The notes: generated by a model not told the origin, from the sequence alone. 19,516 nt of DNA from Cyclobacteriaceae bacterium (GCA_013140395.1 JABFSY010000224.1:1-19516), one strand, 5' to 3'. Positions 1-8,895 are shown, counted from the first letter of the stretch. Program-made: numbers and translations.

Positions 1-1
1 C

Positions 2-766
2 AATGCGGGAAAGCGGGAAAGCTATTATCACCCAGCAAGAATGTATGTGTTCATCAGTTTTATATTTTTTCTATTGTTGGCTATTCTTTCGCGTGATGAT
101 CTAAAAAAGAACATGGTTAAAGCAGTTTTTGATGACGAAGAGGGAACGGAGGAAGCGATCTCTGACTCTACTAGATCTATGGTTGATTCCATTAAGACTG
201 TGAATAAAAAGAGTGACAATTCTGATTTTACGATTGTTGGAGATTATAAATCGCGCAAGAGTTACGATTCTGCACAAGCCGTATTGCCAATAGAAAAGAG
301 GCATGGATGGCTAATAAAAAGCCTAGTTTTACGGAGTATTGAGATCAACGAGAAGTACGAAGGCAAAAGCAAAGAATTTATTAATGATTTTCGTGACGCT
401 TTCTTCGATAATTTTTCAAAAGTATTGTTTTGGTTATTGCCATTCTTTGCCCTTCTTTTAAAACTGTTGTACGTACGCAGAGACTATTTTTATAGCGAGC
501 ACTTGGTCTTCTCCATCTATTACTACAATTTCTTCTACTTTGCAGGGTCACTCCAAGTCATTGCTAACTCCATTCCAATTTTAGCTTGGTCGACCACAAT
601 AATCGGATTTTGGATCGTGCTGTATTTGCTTTTTGCCATGAAGCGTATGTATAAACAAAGTTGGAGAAAGACAATCTTGAAGTATACCCTTTTCTTTTTC
701 TCTTTTTTTGTGTTAGTGGGAATTGGAATTGCGATAAGTGCCTTCGTTATTTTCTTGGCAATATGA
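2..766 (+). CDS. DUF3667-like membrane protein, 5' end outside window
   Basis: The reading frame is already open at base 2. The first ATG (41) is preceded in frame by 13 sense codons that look like authentic protein, ending in a YYHPAR stretch, so the true start very likely lies left of the window. Visible features, numbering from the ATG at 41, are a hydrophobic segment near residues 4-17, an acidic and serine-rich soluble middle part, then three hydrophobic segments near 129-146, 162-200 and 216-240. The order 'soluble linker, FRDAFFDNFSKVLFWLLPFFALLLK-like helix, EHLVFS motif, paired helices' resembles the Bacteroidota DUF3667 family, which usually has an N-terminal cysteine zinc ribbon that would lie outside this window. 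Function is unknown. The stop codon overlaps the rarA start as ATGA, suggesting translational coupling. I am sure of the coding status and less sure of the family name. Confidence 0.75.
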   Translation, partial: NAGKRESYYHPARMYVFISFIFFLLLAILSRDDLKKNMVKAVFDDEEGTEEAISDSTRSMVDSIKTVNKKSDNSDFTIVGDYKSRKSYDSAQAVLPIEKRHGWLIKSLVLRSIEINEKYEGKSKEFINDFRDAFFDNFSKVLFWLLPFFALLLKLLYVRRDYFYSEHLVFSIYYYNFFYFAGSLQVIANSIPILAWSTTIIGFWIVLYLLFAMKRMYKQSWRKTILKYTLFFFSFFVLVGIGIAISAFVIFLAI

Positions 767-2028
767 TTGGTGCTTCTTCTCCGCTTGCCGAACGCATGCG
801 CCCCGCTAAGTTAACCGACTTAGTTGGGCAGAGCCATTTGGTAGGAACCAACGGCATCATCCGCAAGGCTATTGAAACCGGCAACGTGCCCTCTATGATT
901 TTATGGGGCCCGCCCGGTGTGGGTAAAACCACCATCGCCAATATTATTGCCAATGAAGTAAAGCGACCGTTTCATATCCTTAGCGCGGTGAGTGCAGGCG
1001 TAAAAGATGTGCGCGAGGTGATTGACAAAGCAAAGTACACTAACCGCGCTATTTTATTTATTGATGAGATTCACCGGTTCAACAAATCGCAACAAGATGC
1101 CCTTCTCGGGGCCGTAGAGAAAGGAACCATTACACTGATTGGAGCCACGACCGAGAACCCTTCGTTTGAGGTCAACTCCGCTTTGCTTTCCCGGTGCCAA
1201 GTATATGTGCTGAAGCCTCTAACTGACGATGAGTTAATACAATTGGCGGAACATGCACTTAGTCAGGATGAAAGTTTAAAAAAGCGCGTGATCAAAATAA
1301 AAGAGAGGCAAGCGCTTATTACTATTTCCGGTGGAGACGCGCGCAAACTGCTCAATTTGGTTGACCTGATTGCTGAAGCCATTCCGGGCGAGGTGATCGT
1401 CACCGATGAATTGGTGATGAATGTAGCTCAAAAGCATATTGCCATCTACGACAAAAGTGGTGAGCAACACTATGATATCATCTCCGCCTTCATCAAATCT
1501 ATTCGTGGCAGTGACCCGAACGCAGCCATTTACTATTTAGCACGAATGGTTGAAGGGGGCGAAGACGTCAAATTTATTGCGCGGAGAATGGTGATTCTAG
1601 CCTCGGAGGATATTGGCAATGCCAATCCAACTGCGCTTGTGATGGCGACAACTGCTTTTCAAGCTGTCAATTTAATTGGCTACCCCGAGGCGAGAATTAT
1701 ACTTGCTCAATGCGCTACCTACTTGGCAAGTTCTGCAAAAAGTAATGCGAGCTATGCCGCTATTGAGTTAGCACTAAAATCAGTGCACGAAACAGGCGAT
1801 CTATCGGTACCTTTGGCCATTCGAAATGCACCGACCAAGCTAATGAAGGATTTGGACTACGGAAAAAACTATCAATATGCTCATGGGTTTGAAGGAAATT
1901 TTGTGAACATGGAGTTTTTACCGGAGCAAATTCAAGGAACTAAATTCTATGATCCGGGAAATAATCCACGAGAGATAGAAATGAGAAACCATTTAAGGAA
2001 ACTCTGGAAAGAAAAATATGGATACTAA
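763..2028 (+). CDS. rarA: Replication-associated AAA+ ATPase RarA (MgsA)
   Basis: This cytoplasmic AAA+ ATPase of the RarA/MgsA/WRNIP1 family, related to clamp-loader subunits, acts at stalled replication forks. The product is 421 aa, about the usual family length. Walker A is GPPGVGKT at residues 49-56 and Walker B is LFIDEIHR with D101-E102. The sensor-1 region ATTENPSF is at about 128-135, and R144 in LLSR is the likely arginine finger. The C-terminal half (about 250-421) carries the RarA tetramerisation region, including the conserved ARRMVILASEDIGNA and FEGNFV segments. I chose the ATG at 763 because the frame upstream of it (from 661) only rereads the preceding gene. The family N-terminus 'PLAERMRP' follows this ATG directly. 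The start overlaps the previous stop by 4 nt. Family assignment is very secure. Confidence 0.97.
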   Translation: MIGASSPLAERMRPAKLTDLVGQSHLVGTNGIIRKAIETGNVPSMILWGPPGVGKTTIANIIANEVKRPFHILSAVSAGVKDVREVIDKAKYTNRAILFIDEIHRFNKSQQDALLGAVEKGTITLIGATTENPSFEVNSALLSRCQVYVLKPLTDDELIQLAEHALSQDESLKKRVIKIKERQALITISGGDARKLLNLVDLIAEAIPGEVIVTDELVMNVAQKHIAIYDKSGEQHYDIISAFIKSIRGSDPNAAIYYLARMVEGGEDVKFIARRMVILASEDIGNANPTALVMATTAFQAVNLIGYPEARIILAQCATYLASSAKSNASYAAIELALKSVHETGDLSVPLAIRNAPTKLMKDLDYGKNYQYAHGFEGNFVNMEFLPEQIQGTKFYDPGNNPREIEMRNHLRKLWKEKYGY

Positions 2029-2070
2029 TCGGTTGATTAGTAAAGAGTATTTATAACGAAATAGAAAAAA

Positions 2071-4146
2071 GTGCAAAGTCTACAATTCGAGTCATCACCG
2101 TTCTATATTTTACTTTGCCTGGCGGCAGGGCTGGGATATTCTTTTCTTTTGTATAAGGCGAAGGCCCCGTGGACAAAAAAGATGAATCAATTTCTGTTCG
2201 TCTTGCGGACGATACTGGTTACCCTTCTTTCTCTATTGTTATTGGGCCCCATTTTAAAGATTACTACTAATGTAGTTGAAAAACCAACGCTGGCTTTTTT
2301 GATTGATAACTCCCGCTCCGTGCAAGAGTCTACGGATTCTGTCGCGCGCGGACGCCTCATAAACGAAATGGAAGTTAGCAAGACGAAATTTCGGGCGCTG
2401 GGTTACGAAGTAACCACAACAAACTTGGATAACAGTCCGGCCGAAAAATTTCAGTTCACAAGCCCGACTTCTGACCTGGCCTCAGCTATACGCGGTGTTG
2501 CTGCTCGCTATGAAGGAAAGAATTTGGCAGGCATCGTATTGATTTCGGATGGCATCTACAATAATGGAACGTCACCACTTTATTCAACGGGCCGTGTGCC
2601 CATTTCCACAGTCGGTGTGGGAGACACAACTAACCGCGTTGATTTGGTGCTAAAAAATATTGCCTACAATAAGATTACCTATCAGGGAAATAAGTTTCCT
2701 GTTCGCGCTGAAGTAATGATACAAGGACTATCAAACCAACAGGTAACAGTATCAGTTCTAAAGAATGGCAAAGTGTTGTCAACTCAGCAACAAGATTCAG
2801 GTGCCAAATCGTTTCTTGGGTTTGACTTTTCAATCGAAGCCTTGGAAAAAGGCATTCAGCGTTTAGACGTAGTAGTAAAGTCAGTTCGGGAGGAAGCATC
2901 TTCAAAAAATAACAGATCTAGTTTTTTCGTGGATGTAGTAGAGGCTAGAAAGAGAATTCTACTGGTAGCTCCCGCTCCTCACCCAGATATCAAAGCAATC
3001 AAAGCTGTGGTAGACAATGCTTTCAATTATGAGCTAGTCGTACACATTCCTGGAGTCACGGAGTTGAACCCTTCTTTGCTCAAGCCGAACGCGACTGAAT
3101 TAGTTATTTTTCACCAAGTGGCCGATCGCAACAATAAAACAGCGAGTCTGTATCAACAATTCAAAAATGCATCGGCCTCGTTGTTATTGATTGTGGGTAC
3201 GCAGTCTAATTTACGCCAACTGGGAGCTAATCAAATTCCGTTGAGTTTTGAAAGTATTGGTCAATGGGACGATGTGACACCTGTCGTGAACACAACATTT
3301 CGCGATTTTAATTTTTTGGATAATAGCAATGAGGCGTTTTCAAAATATCCTCCGCTAACCGTACCATTTGGAAAGTTTTCCTTTCCGCCTAATGCGGGTG
3401 TTCTGCTATACCAACGGATAGGCAGCATGGCAACAGATCGACCTCTGTTGCTTACGTGGGACGAAGACAGGCACAAGGTAGCCGCGCTAGTGGGCGAAGG
3501 ATTTTGGAAATGGAGACTGAGTGAATATGCCAATACAGAAAAAACGATTGTGTTTGATGACGTGTTCTCCAAGCTGATCCAGTATCTGTGCACATTGGAG
3601 GACAAGAAGAAGTTCAAAAGCTTTGCGATTCAGAACGAATTCAGTGAAGCGGCACCCGTGGTCATCGAAAGTGAAGTATATAATGATTTATTCGAACCGA
3701 TTTATGGCAACACGGTCTCGATTGAATTGAAAAACGAGATGGGCCAAATTACTTCTTACCAGTACACCACCAGCCCCGGTGGTAGTCGCTATCAGATAGG
3801 CGGACTTCCAGAAGGAGTATATCAATTTAAATCGGCTACCAGTATCCAGGGAAAGCGTGAACAGGTCAATGGACAGTTTTTAGTAACTGCACAAAATATT
3901 GAGTCTCAAAATTTGTCAGCGGATTTTGGGCTGTTGAGGAAATTGGCCTTGGCTACGGGTGGGAGATTTTATACATCTGAGCAGATCAACCAATTAGCAC
4001 TGGATTTTGACAAAGAGAAACCGCAAGCGATCATTCGTTCCAACGAGTCGTTCAACTCGCTGATTAATTTGAAATGGTTTTTCTTTGTGTTGCTTGCACT
4101 AATTGCCACGGAATGGTTTTTGAGAAAGTACCATGGAGGCTATTAA
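2071..4146 (+). CDS. VWA-domain membrane protein
   Basis: This 691-aa protein has two N-terminal membrane helices (about 11-28 and 43-61), a von Willebrand A-like domain starting near residue 73, and a C-terminal helix (about 667-684) followed by a short basic tail. The MIDAS-type DxSxS motif is visible as D79-N-S-R-S83, followed further on by a VLISDG segment typical of VWA folds. The middle (about 290-520) resembles a glutamine-amidotransferase-like or beta-sandwich region found in related Bacteroidota proteins, but this is only my impression. The start is GTG, since an in-frame TAG at 2062-2064 excludes a longer form and the 'ESSPFYILL' N-terminus fits relatives I recall. The role is unknown; metal-dependent protein binding in the periplasm is plausible. 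It follows rarA by 42 nt and ends just before a bidirectional terminator. Confidence 0.88.
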   Translation: MQSLQFESSPFYILLCLAAGLGYSFLLYKAKAPWTKKMNQFLFVLRTILVTLLSLLLLGPILKITTNVVEKPTLAFLIDNSRSVQESTDSVARGRLINEMEVSKTKFRALGYEVTTTNLDNSPAEKFQFTSPTSDLASAIRGVAARYEGKNLAGIVLISDGIYNNGTSPLYSTGRVPISTVGVGDTTNRVDLVLKNIAYNKITYQGNKFPVRAEVMIQGLSNQQVTVSVLKNGKVLSTQQQDSGAKSFLGFDFSIEALEKGIQRLDVVVKSVREEASSKNNRSSFFVDVVEARKRILLVAPAPHPDIKAIKAVVDNAFNYELVVHIPGVTELNPSLLKPNATELVIFHQVADRNNKTASLYQQFKNASASLLLIVGTQSNLRQLGANQIPLSFESIGQWDDVTPVVNTTFRDFNFLDNSNEAFSKYPPLTVPFGKFSFPPNAGVLLYQRIGSMATDRPLLLTWDEDRHKVAALVGEGFWKWRLSEYANTEKTIVFDDVFSKLIQYLCTLEDKKKFKSFAIQNEFSEAAPVVIESEVYNDLFEPIYGNTVSIELKNEMGQITSYQYTTSPGGSRYQIGGLPEGVYQFKSATSIQGKREQVNGQFLVTAQNIESQNLSADFGLLRKLALATGGRFYTSEQINQLALDFDKEKPQAIIRSNESFNSLINLKWFFFVLLALIATEWFLRKYHGGY

Positions 4147-4153
4147 TACTATA

Positions 4154-4184
4154 AAAAAAGTCAGGTACCGCACCTGACTTTTTT
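4154..4184. terminator. Bidirectional rho-independent terminator
   Basis: A perfect 13-bp inverted repeat (AAAAAAGTCAGGT and ACCTGACTTTTTT) encloses a 5-nt loop, ACCGC. The arms end in A and T runs, so the hairpin has a U tract in both directions. It lies 8 nt after the stop of the plus-strand VWA gene and 21 nt past the stop of the convergent minus-strand M16 gene, so it can serve both transcripts. Confidence 0.9.
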
Positions 4185-4204
4185 GATGTCTTTCTGAAAC
4201 TGGT

Positions 4205-5599
4205 TTATTTTAACTTTTGTGCATGCTTGTGCATTTTGATTTGTTGATCTAGTTGTTTTTTGTCACCCACTAGTACGAGGGTCATGTCTTCATATTTAAA
4301 ATGATCTTTTGTTATTTGCGACACCTTCTCTGGTGTCACCGCATAGATGTTCTTTACTCTATCGGTCAGATAGCTCTCGTCCAATTCGTGTAAGTCTATA
4401 AAATTAAGTTGACTGATAATTCCGCCCGGGTTCGAATTTTGCAGAACAAACGTGCCTGCCATGTAGCGCTGAATGCCCTCTAATTCTTCTTTGGAAGGAT
4501 TTTCTGTTTGCAATTTTTTGATCTCTTTTGAAATTTCGCGCAAAGACTCTCCGGTATGCTCACTCGTTACATCGGCTTCTTCATACCAAATGGAAACCCC
4601 TTTTCGATTTTGTATTGTGCTATAGGGTGAATAGGTGTATCCTTTATCTTCTCGAATGTTACTGGTAATCCGAGAACCGAAAGAACCACCCAGCAATGAG
4701 TTGGTGACTTGAAGAGCCATGTAGTCCTTGTCCTTTGGGGTGAGTGTCGGCAACCCCAGAATAATTGTTGTTTGAGGTGCTTCCTTACGATCAATCATTG
4801 CAATTTCATTTGTTCGTGAAGCCGCAGCTGGAGGGAAATTGATTTCAGGGCCGGTACTCCATGCAGCGAACGATTCGTCAATCGCCTTGCTTACACTTGC
4901 CTCGTCAAATTTTCCCACAACATATACGACTGAACGCTTGGCACCAAAGTTTTTCTGAAAGAAGTCTTTCGCTTTTTCCGCAGTGTAACTGTCTATCATT
5001 TCTGCGGTGGGATAATAACGCCCATAGGGATGATCTTTGTAGACAATCTGGAAAAATCTTTCAGTGGCTTGAGATTGGGGAACAGACTTCTGTACCGTCA
5101 ATTGCCTTTTTAAATCCGCTTTTAATCGATCTACTTCCTTTGCAGGAAGAGCCGGATTCATCACTAAGTCAGCAATAACTCGCACAAGTTCTGGAACAAA
5201 CTCCGACAACACAGAGCCACTAATCGTAACATTATCCATTCCTGTGCTCACATTGATGTTTCCACCCATACCGGCCACTTTCTTAGAAATCTCCTTGAAA
5301 CTTTTAGTGGTTGTGCCTTCCTTCATCAGCAAACCAGTAAGGTCTGCCAACCATACTTCATTGGCGGCCTCGTGTATGTTTCCTGTTTTTACAATAAGTT
5401 GAACTTCTGCTTTAGGCACGGCACCGTACTGAACGAACGTAGTGCGTAAACCATTACTAAGTTGCTTTACTTTTTTCTCAGGTAGCTTGAAATCCTTTGG
5501 CGTGCCGCCCACGGGTGGTGTCTCCTTCTGTGCCAGACTTGGAAAGGCAAAGACTAAACAAAGCACAAAACCTGGTATTAGTTTGAATGATTTTTTCAT
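4205..5599 (-). CDS. Secreted M16-family peptidase homologue lacking the zinc motif
   Basis: This 464-aa protein has a cleavable signal peptide (KK start, hydrophobic core about 8-21, cleavage probably after SLAQ at 24). It shows the two-domain M16 (insulinase/pitrilysin) layout. Where active members carry HxxEH, this one reads DLTGL at about residues 86-90, so it should not bind catalytic zinc. The C-terminal half keeps the M16 substrate-binding region, with LLGGSFGSRITSNIR followed by KGYTYSPYS (the R and Y pair). This fits the regulatory or substrate-holding subunit of a heterodimeric M16 peptidase, as in mitochondrial processing peptidase. Its ATG overlaps the stop of the active M16 gene by 4 nt (ATGA), implying coupled translation and probably a 1:1 complex in the periplasm. 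Substrate is unknown. Confidence 0.93.
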   Translation of the reverse strand: MKKSFKLIPGFVLCLVFAFPSLAQKETPPVGGTPKDFKLPEKKVKQLSNGLRTTFVQYGAVPKAEVQLIVKTGNIHEAANEVWLADLTGLLMKEGTTTKSFKEISKKVAGMGGNINVSTGMDNVTISGSVLSEFVPELVRVIADLVMNPALPAKEVDRLKADLKRQLTVQKSVPQSQATERFFQIVYKDHPYGRYYPTAEMIDSYTAEKAKDFFQKNFGAKRSVVYVVGKFDEASVSKAIDESFAAWSTGPEINFPPAAASRTNEIAMIDRKEAPQTTIILGLPTLTPKDKDYMALQVTNSLLGGSFGSRITSNIREDKGYTYSPYSTIQNRKGVSIWYEEADVTSEHTGESLREISKEIKKLQTENPSKEELEGIQRYMAGTFVLQNSNPGGIISQLNFIDLHELDESYLTDRVKNIYAVTPEKVSQITKDHFKYEDMTLVLVGDKKQLDQQIKMHKHAQKLK

Positions 5600-6981
5600 T
5601 TTGTTTCAGCTTTAGGGTCAATAATTAAAATTGTACGATTTGTTGCCCGTAAATATTCTGCGGCCGTCTTTTTTACTAATTCGGGCGTTACTTTTTTAAA
5701 CTCATCCTCCAATGTATTCAACCTGGAAGGGTCATCATCAAAGAGCGCAAAACTAGCCAGCATATCCGCGCGACCGATGCCGAAGAATCCGCCAAGGTCA
5801 TCATAGAGCTTTGATCTCATTTTTACGACTGCAAGATCAATATCTTCCTGAGTTACATTTTTTTGAATATCGTCCACAGCTTTGTTAACCTCAGTTAAAA
5901 TTGAATCGGGGGATACATCTGCATCGTAAATCAAATCTGCCATCCATATCATGGGTCCACTATAGTTAAACATATTCCCAAGGTAATTGATCCCGCCACT
6001 CACGCCACCTGTGTATCCTTTGCCTTGAACCAAGGCCTGGTAGAGCTTGCTATCTTCACCCTGCACCAGCATTTGGTCAATTAGTCCCATTGCATAATAC
6101 TCCGGGCTGTTTCGGTCTGGCATTTTATAAGCAAACGCTATAGCAGGTTTATTTGCGAGCTTATCTTCTTTTGTAAAACGCTTTTCTTTTTCCTGGCGAG
6201 GTTCAGAAATATCTGGTTTTGCCGGAAGTTGTGAAGCAGGTATATCCCCAAAATACTTTTCAACCCATTGTTTGGCATCGGCAATTTCAAAGTCGCCCAC
6301 AATAGCAAGCGAGGCATTGTTGGGTGCATAGAACGTCTTAAAAAAACTATCTACGTCCTCTAATTTTGCAGAGTCCAGATCTTTCAAATCCCCATAGAAG
6401 TTGTGAGCGTTATGCCAGTTCTCATTCGCGTATTGCGGCATGTCCAACCATGGAAATCCGCCATATGGCTGATTCAGAACATTAACCTTTACTTCATTTT
6501 TTACTACACCTTGCTGGTTGGTCAGATTCTCTTGCGTAATAGCAAGACCTTTCATTCGATCTGCTTCTGCCCAAATCGCTGTCTCGAGTTTATGGGCTGG
6601 CATTACCTCAAAATAATTAGTAAAATCAAACCGAGTGGATCCGTTCAGGATACCCCCATTTTGTTGTACCAATTTGATGAACTCCATTTTTCCAAGATTT
6701 TGAGAGCCTTGAAACATCATGTGTTCAAACAAGTGAGCAAATCCTGTTCGGTTTTTTGGCTCGATCCGAAAGCCGATGTTGTAATAAACAGCAACGGCTA
6801 CTGTGGGCGCAGTTTTGTCTTGCGACAAGGCCACCTTCAGTCCATTCTTCAATTTGTAATATTCTACGGGTACCTTAAAAGTGTTTGAGGCTTCCTCTTT
6901 TTTCTGATCGCAGCTTCCGAGAAAAATCAGGAGAGCCATTGCGATCATGATGATACGTTTGTTTTTGACCGATTTGTTCAT
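5596..6981 (-). CDS. M16 zinc metallopeptidase, lipoprotein
   Basis: This is an active member of the M16 (insulinase) family, 461 aa. The start at 6981 gives a lipoprotein signal: a basic N-terminus, hydrophobic core about 10-20, and lipobox LGSC with C24. A longer form from 7074 would add 31 residues without signal character. The inverted zinc motif is HLFEH at residues 83-87, and E163 in KNEVKV lies 75 residues further on, matching the family HxxEH-x(74-76)-E pattern. The C-terminal half has M16C character but reads EDSKLY where the partner subunit has GSR. It probably acts as a membrane-anchored periplasmic protease or peptidase paired with the inactive homologue encoded next, whose start codon overlaps this stop. 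It follows the superoxide dismutase gene by 95 nt on the same strand. Substrate cannot be read from the sequence. Confidence 0.94.
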   Translation of the reverse strand: MNKSVKNKRIIMIAMALLIFLGSCDQKKEEASNTFKVPVEYYKLKNGLKVALSQDKTAPTVAVAVYYNIGFRIEPKNRTGFAHLFEHMMFQGSQNLGKMEFIKLVQQNGGILNGSTRFDFTNYFEVMPAHKLETAIWAEADRMKGLAITQENLTNQQGVVKNEVKVNVLNQPYGGFPWLDMPQYANENWHNAHNFYGDLKDLDSAKLEDVDSFFKTFYAPNNASLAIVGDFEIADAKQWVEKYFGDIPASQLPAKPDISEPRQEKEKRFTKEDKLANKPAIAFAYKMPDRNSPEYYAMGLIDQMLVQGEDSKLYQALVQGKGYTGGVSGGINYLGNMFNYSGPMIWMADLIYDADVSPDSILTEVNKAVDDIQKNVTQEDIDLAVVKMRSKLYDDLGGFFGIGRADMLASFALFDDDPSRLNTLEDEFKKVTPELVKKTAAEYLRATNRTILIIDPKAETK

Positions 6982-7076
6982 GGGGTTTGGATAATTTTTA
7001 TTGAGATGAATAAAAAAGAGATAAAGTTTGCCCACCGTTTTTGGTAGAGCTGGAATAATTGGATTTTTGATCAATT

Positions 7077-7793
7077 CTATTTCAGGTTTTTCGCTACCTC
7101 GTCCCAGTTAATGGTATTCCACCAATTGGCTACATATTCATTGCGTTTGTTTTGGTACTTCAAATAGTAAGCGTGCTCCCACACATCCAAAGCCAATACG
7201 GGTGTACCTTTCAATTCACTTATATCCATCAATGGATTGTCTTGATTGGGCGTAGAACCAATTTTTAATTTTCCTCCATCGATTACCAACCATGCCCATC
7301 CCGAACCAAATCGCTTCATAGCGGCATCTGTAAATTGTTCTTTGAATTTGTCGAAAGAGCCAAACGCACCGTTGAGGGAATCACTCACCCTGCCCGAAGG
7401 AATTCCGCCTCCGTTTGGTTTCATCGCTTGCCAAAAAAAGGTATGGTTGTATACTCCGCCTCCGTTGTTACGCGCTTTTGCGGATAGCTTAGAGACGTTC
7501 GCAAAAAAGTCTTTTTCGTTTTCGTAGACAATCTTGTCTGCAGCTATCGCTTCGTTCACATTCTTTACATAGGCAGCGTGATGCTTTCCATAGTGTATTT
7601 CCATTGTTAGGGCATCGATGTTTGGCTCCAATGCATTGAACGAGTACGGCAGCGGAATCTGAGCAAACTGTAAGGTATAAGTGATGGCAGGTGCTTGCGC
7701 GGTTGACTCAGTGAGGACAAAGGAAGTCCCTACGGCCACAGCGGCAGAGGCTCTCACCGTATCTTTAATAAATTTCCGTCTACTGGTGCTCAT
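7077..7793 (-). CDS. sod: Tat-exported Fe/Mn superoxide dismutase
   Basis: This converts superoxide to hydrogen peroxide and oxygen. The 238-aa product starts at 7793, giving a twin-arginine leader with SRRKFIK at residues 4-10 and a hydrophobic stretch about 15-27. Cleavage is probably near AQA (32-34), so the enzyme should be folded in the cytoplasm and exported. A longer form from 7841 would bury the Tat motif. Metal ligands by family alignment are H67, H117, D203 and H207 in the DVWEHAYY signature. GGG at 111-113 and Q184 in NQDNPL favour a Mn-type or cambialistic enzyme over a classic Fe-type one, though metal choice cannot be settled from sequence. It is the first gene of a minus-strand group with the two M16 genes. 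A promoter candidate lies just upstream. Confidence 0.96.
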   Translation of the reverse strand: MSTSRRKFIKDTVRASAAVAVGTSFVLTESTAQAPAITYTLQFAQIPLPYSFNALEPNIDALTMEIHYGKHHAAYVKNVNEAIAADKIVYENEKDFFANVSKLSAKARNNGGGVYNHTFFWQAMKPNGGGIPSGRVSDSLNGAFGSFDKFKEQFTDAAMKRFGSGWAWLVIDGGKLKIGSTPNQDNPLMDISELKGTPVLALDVWEHAYYLKYQNKRNEYVANWWNTINWDEVAKNLK

Positions 7794-7818
7794 CTTTTCT
7801 ATGGGTTTACGTGAAAGG

Positions 7819-7848
7819 AAAAAATAACCTAGGATGGCCAATAGCCAA
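7819..7848 (-). promoter_or_regulatory. Candidate Bacteroidota-type promoter for the SOD gene
   Basis: Read on the minus strand, this contains TTG (plus-strand CAA at 7846-7848), a 19-nt spacer, and TATTTTTT (7819-7826). That is 7 of 8 positions of the TAnnTTTG -7 element used by the Bacteroidota primary sigma factor, with the usual spacing. It would give a leader of about 20 nt to the ATG at 7793. The region is AT-rich, so a chance match is possible. Confidence 0.4.
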
Positions 7849-7917
7849 CCTTACAATTTTTGATATCCTAAATTTACTTAAAAAATATATAGCTTGCATT
7901 ACACAACCCGACCTGCT

Positions 7918-8889
7918 ATGACTGACATATTATACGATCAAGTACCCTCTTTGGATTTGGCCGATTTTACAGGCAGTGACCCTATCAAGAGAAAGAAATT
8001 TGTGGCCGACCTGGGTGCTGCCTACAATAACATTGGCTTCGTGGCGATCCGAAATCATTACCTCACGGATGATTTATCGGCTCGATTATATGAAGTGATC
8101 AAGAAGTTTTTTGCGTTGTCTGATTCTGTCAAACAAAGATATGAAATCGAGGGGCTAGCGGGCCAACGAGGCTATATTGGCAAGGGCAAAGAACATGCGA
8201 AGGGGCGCAATACAGGTGACTTGAAAGAGTTTTATCACGTAGGTCAGGAAGTGTTAGATGGAGATCCAATTAAGAAGGAGTATCCCGATAATATTTGGCC
8301 CACCGAATTACCAGAGTTTGAGTCGATCGCTCTCGATGTTTATCAACGACTTGAACGAACAGGGGTGCAGATGTTGAGAGCAATTGCTCTCTATCTTCAG
8401 TTGCCGGAAGATTACTTTGATCAAAAGGTAAGACACGGCAATAGTATTCTTCGCCCAATCCATTATTTCCCCATTGAAAATCCGGATGCTGTACCGGCCG
8501 ATGCCGTCCGTGCAGCGGAGCATGGCGATATCAACTTGATCACTCTTTTGATGGGCGCCAGCGCAGATGGACTGCAAGTATTGAGACGTGACGGAAAGTG
8601 GATACCCATCACGGCATTGCCAGAACAATTGGTTGTCAATGTGGGAGATATGCTTGAGCGGTTGACTAACAAGAAGTTGAAATCGACCATACATCGGGTG
8701 GTTAATCCACCGCGTAATCAAATGAACAAGCCCAGGTATTCTATTCCCTTTTTTATGCATCCACGCTCAGAGATGAGCTTGGCCGCATTACCGGGTTGTG
8801 TGGATGAGGCAAATCCTAAGCTGTGGGATGACATCACCGCTGGCGATTTTCTGAATCAACGGTTGCGTGAAATTGGATTGAAGAAGTAA
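7918..8889 (+). CDS. 2-oxoglutarate/Fe(II)-dependent oxygenase, isopenicillin N synthase-like
   Basis: This 323-aa soluble enzyme belongs to the non-haem iron dioxygenase superfamily. It has the N-terminal DIOX_N-type region (about 9-120, with VPSLDLADF and NIGFVAIRNH) and a C-terminal double-stranded beta-helix. The iron facial triad is H202-x-D204 and H259, and R273-Y-S275 is the RxS motif that binds the 2-oxoglutarate carboxylate. I prefer the ATG at 7918; the longer frame begins with a TTG at 7894 and adds eight residues before the first family-like segment. The substrate is unknown; such bacterial enzymes are often annotated as flavonol synthase or IPNS-like without evidence. The chromate transporter gene begins 6 nt after the stop, so the two are probably cotranscribed. 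Confidence 0.92.
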   Translation: MTDILYDQVPSLDLADFTGSDPIKRKKFVADLGAAYNNIGFVAIRNHYLTDDLSARLYEVIKKFFALSDSVKQRYEIEGLAGQRGYIGKGKEHAKGRNTGDLKEFYHVGQEVLDGDPIKKEYPDNIWPTELPEFESIALDVYQRLERTGVQMLRAIALYLQLPEDYFDQKVRHGNSILRPIHYFPIENPDAVPADAVRAAEHGDINLITLLMGASADGLQVLRRDGKWIPITALPEQLVVNVGDMLERLTNKKLKSTIHRVVNPPRNQMNKPRYSIPFFMHPRSEMSLAALPGCVDEANPKLWDDITAGDFLNQRLREIGLKK

Positions 8890-8895
8890 CTCCAC

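Noticed and set aside
661..762. N-terminal extension of rarA by 34 residues
   Set aside because: It only rereads the end of the preceding membrane-protein gene in another frame. The family N-terminus begins just after the ATG at 763.
6982..7074. Longer start for the active M16 gene
   Set aside because: The added 31 residues have no signal character and would bury the lipoprotein signal with its LGSC box.
7794..7841. Longer start for the superoxide dismutase
   Set aside because: It would place 16 residues ahead of the twin-arginine leader and overlap the likely promoter.
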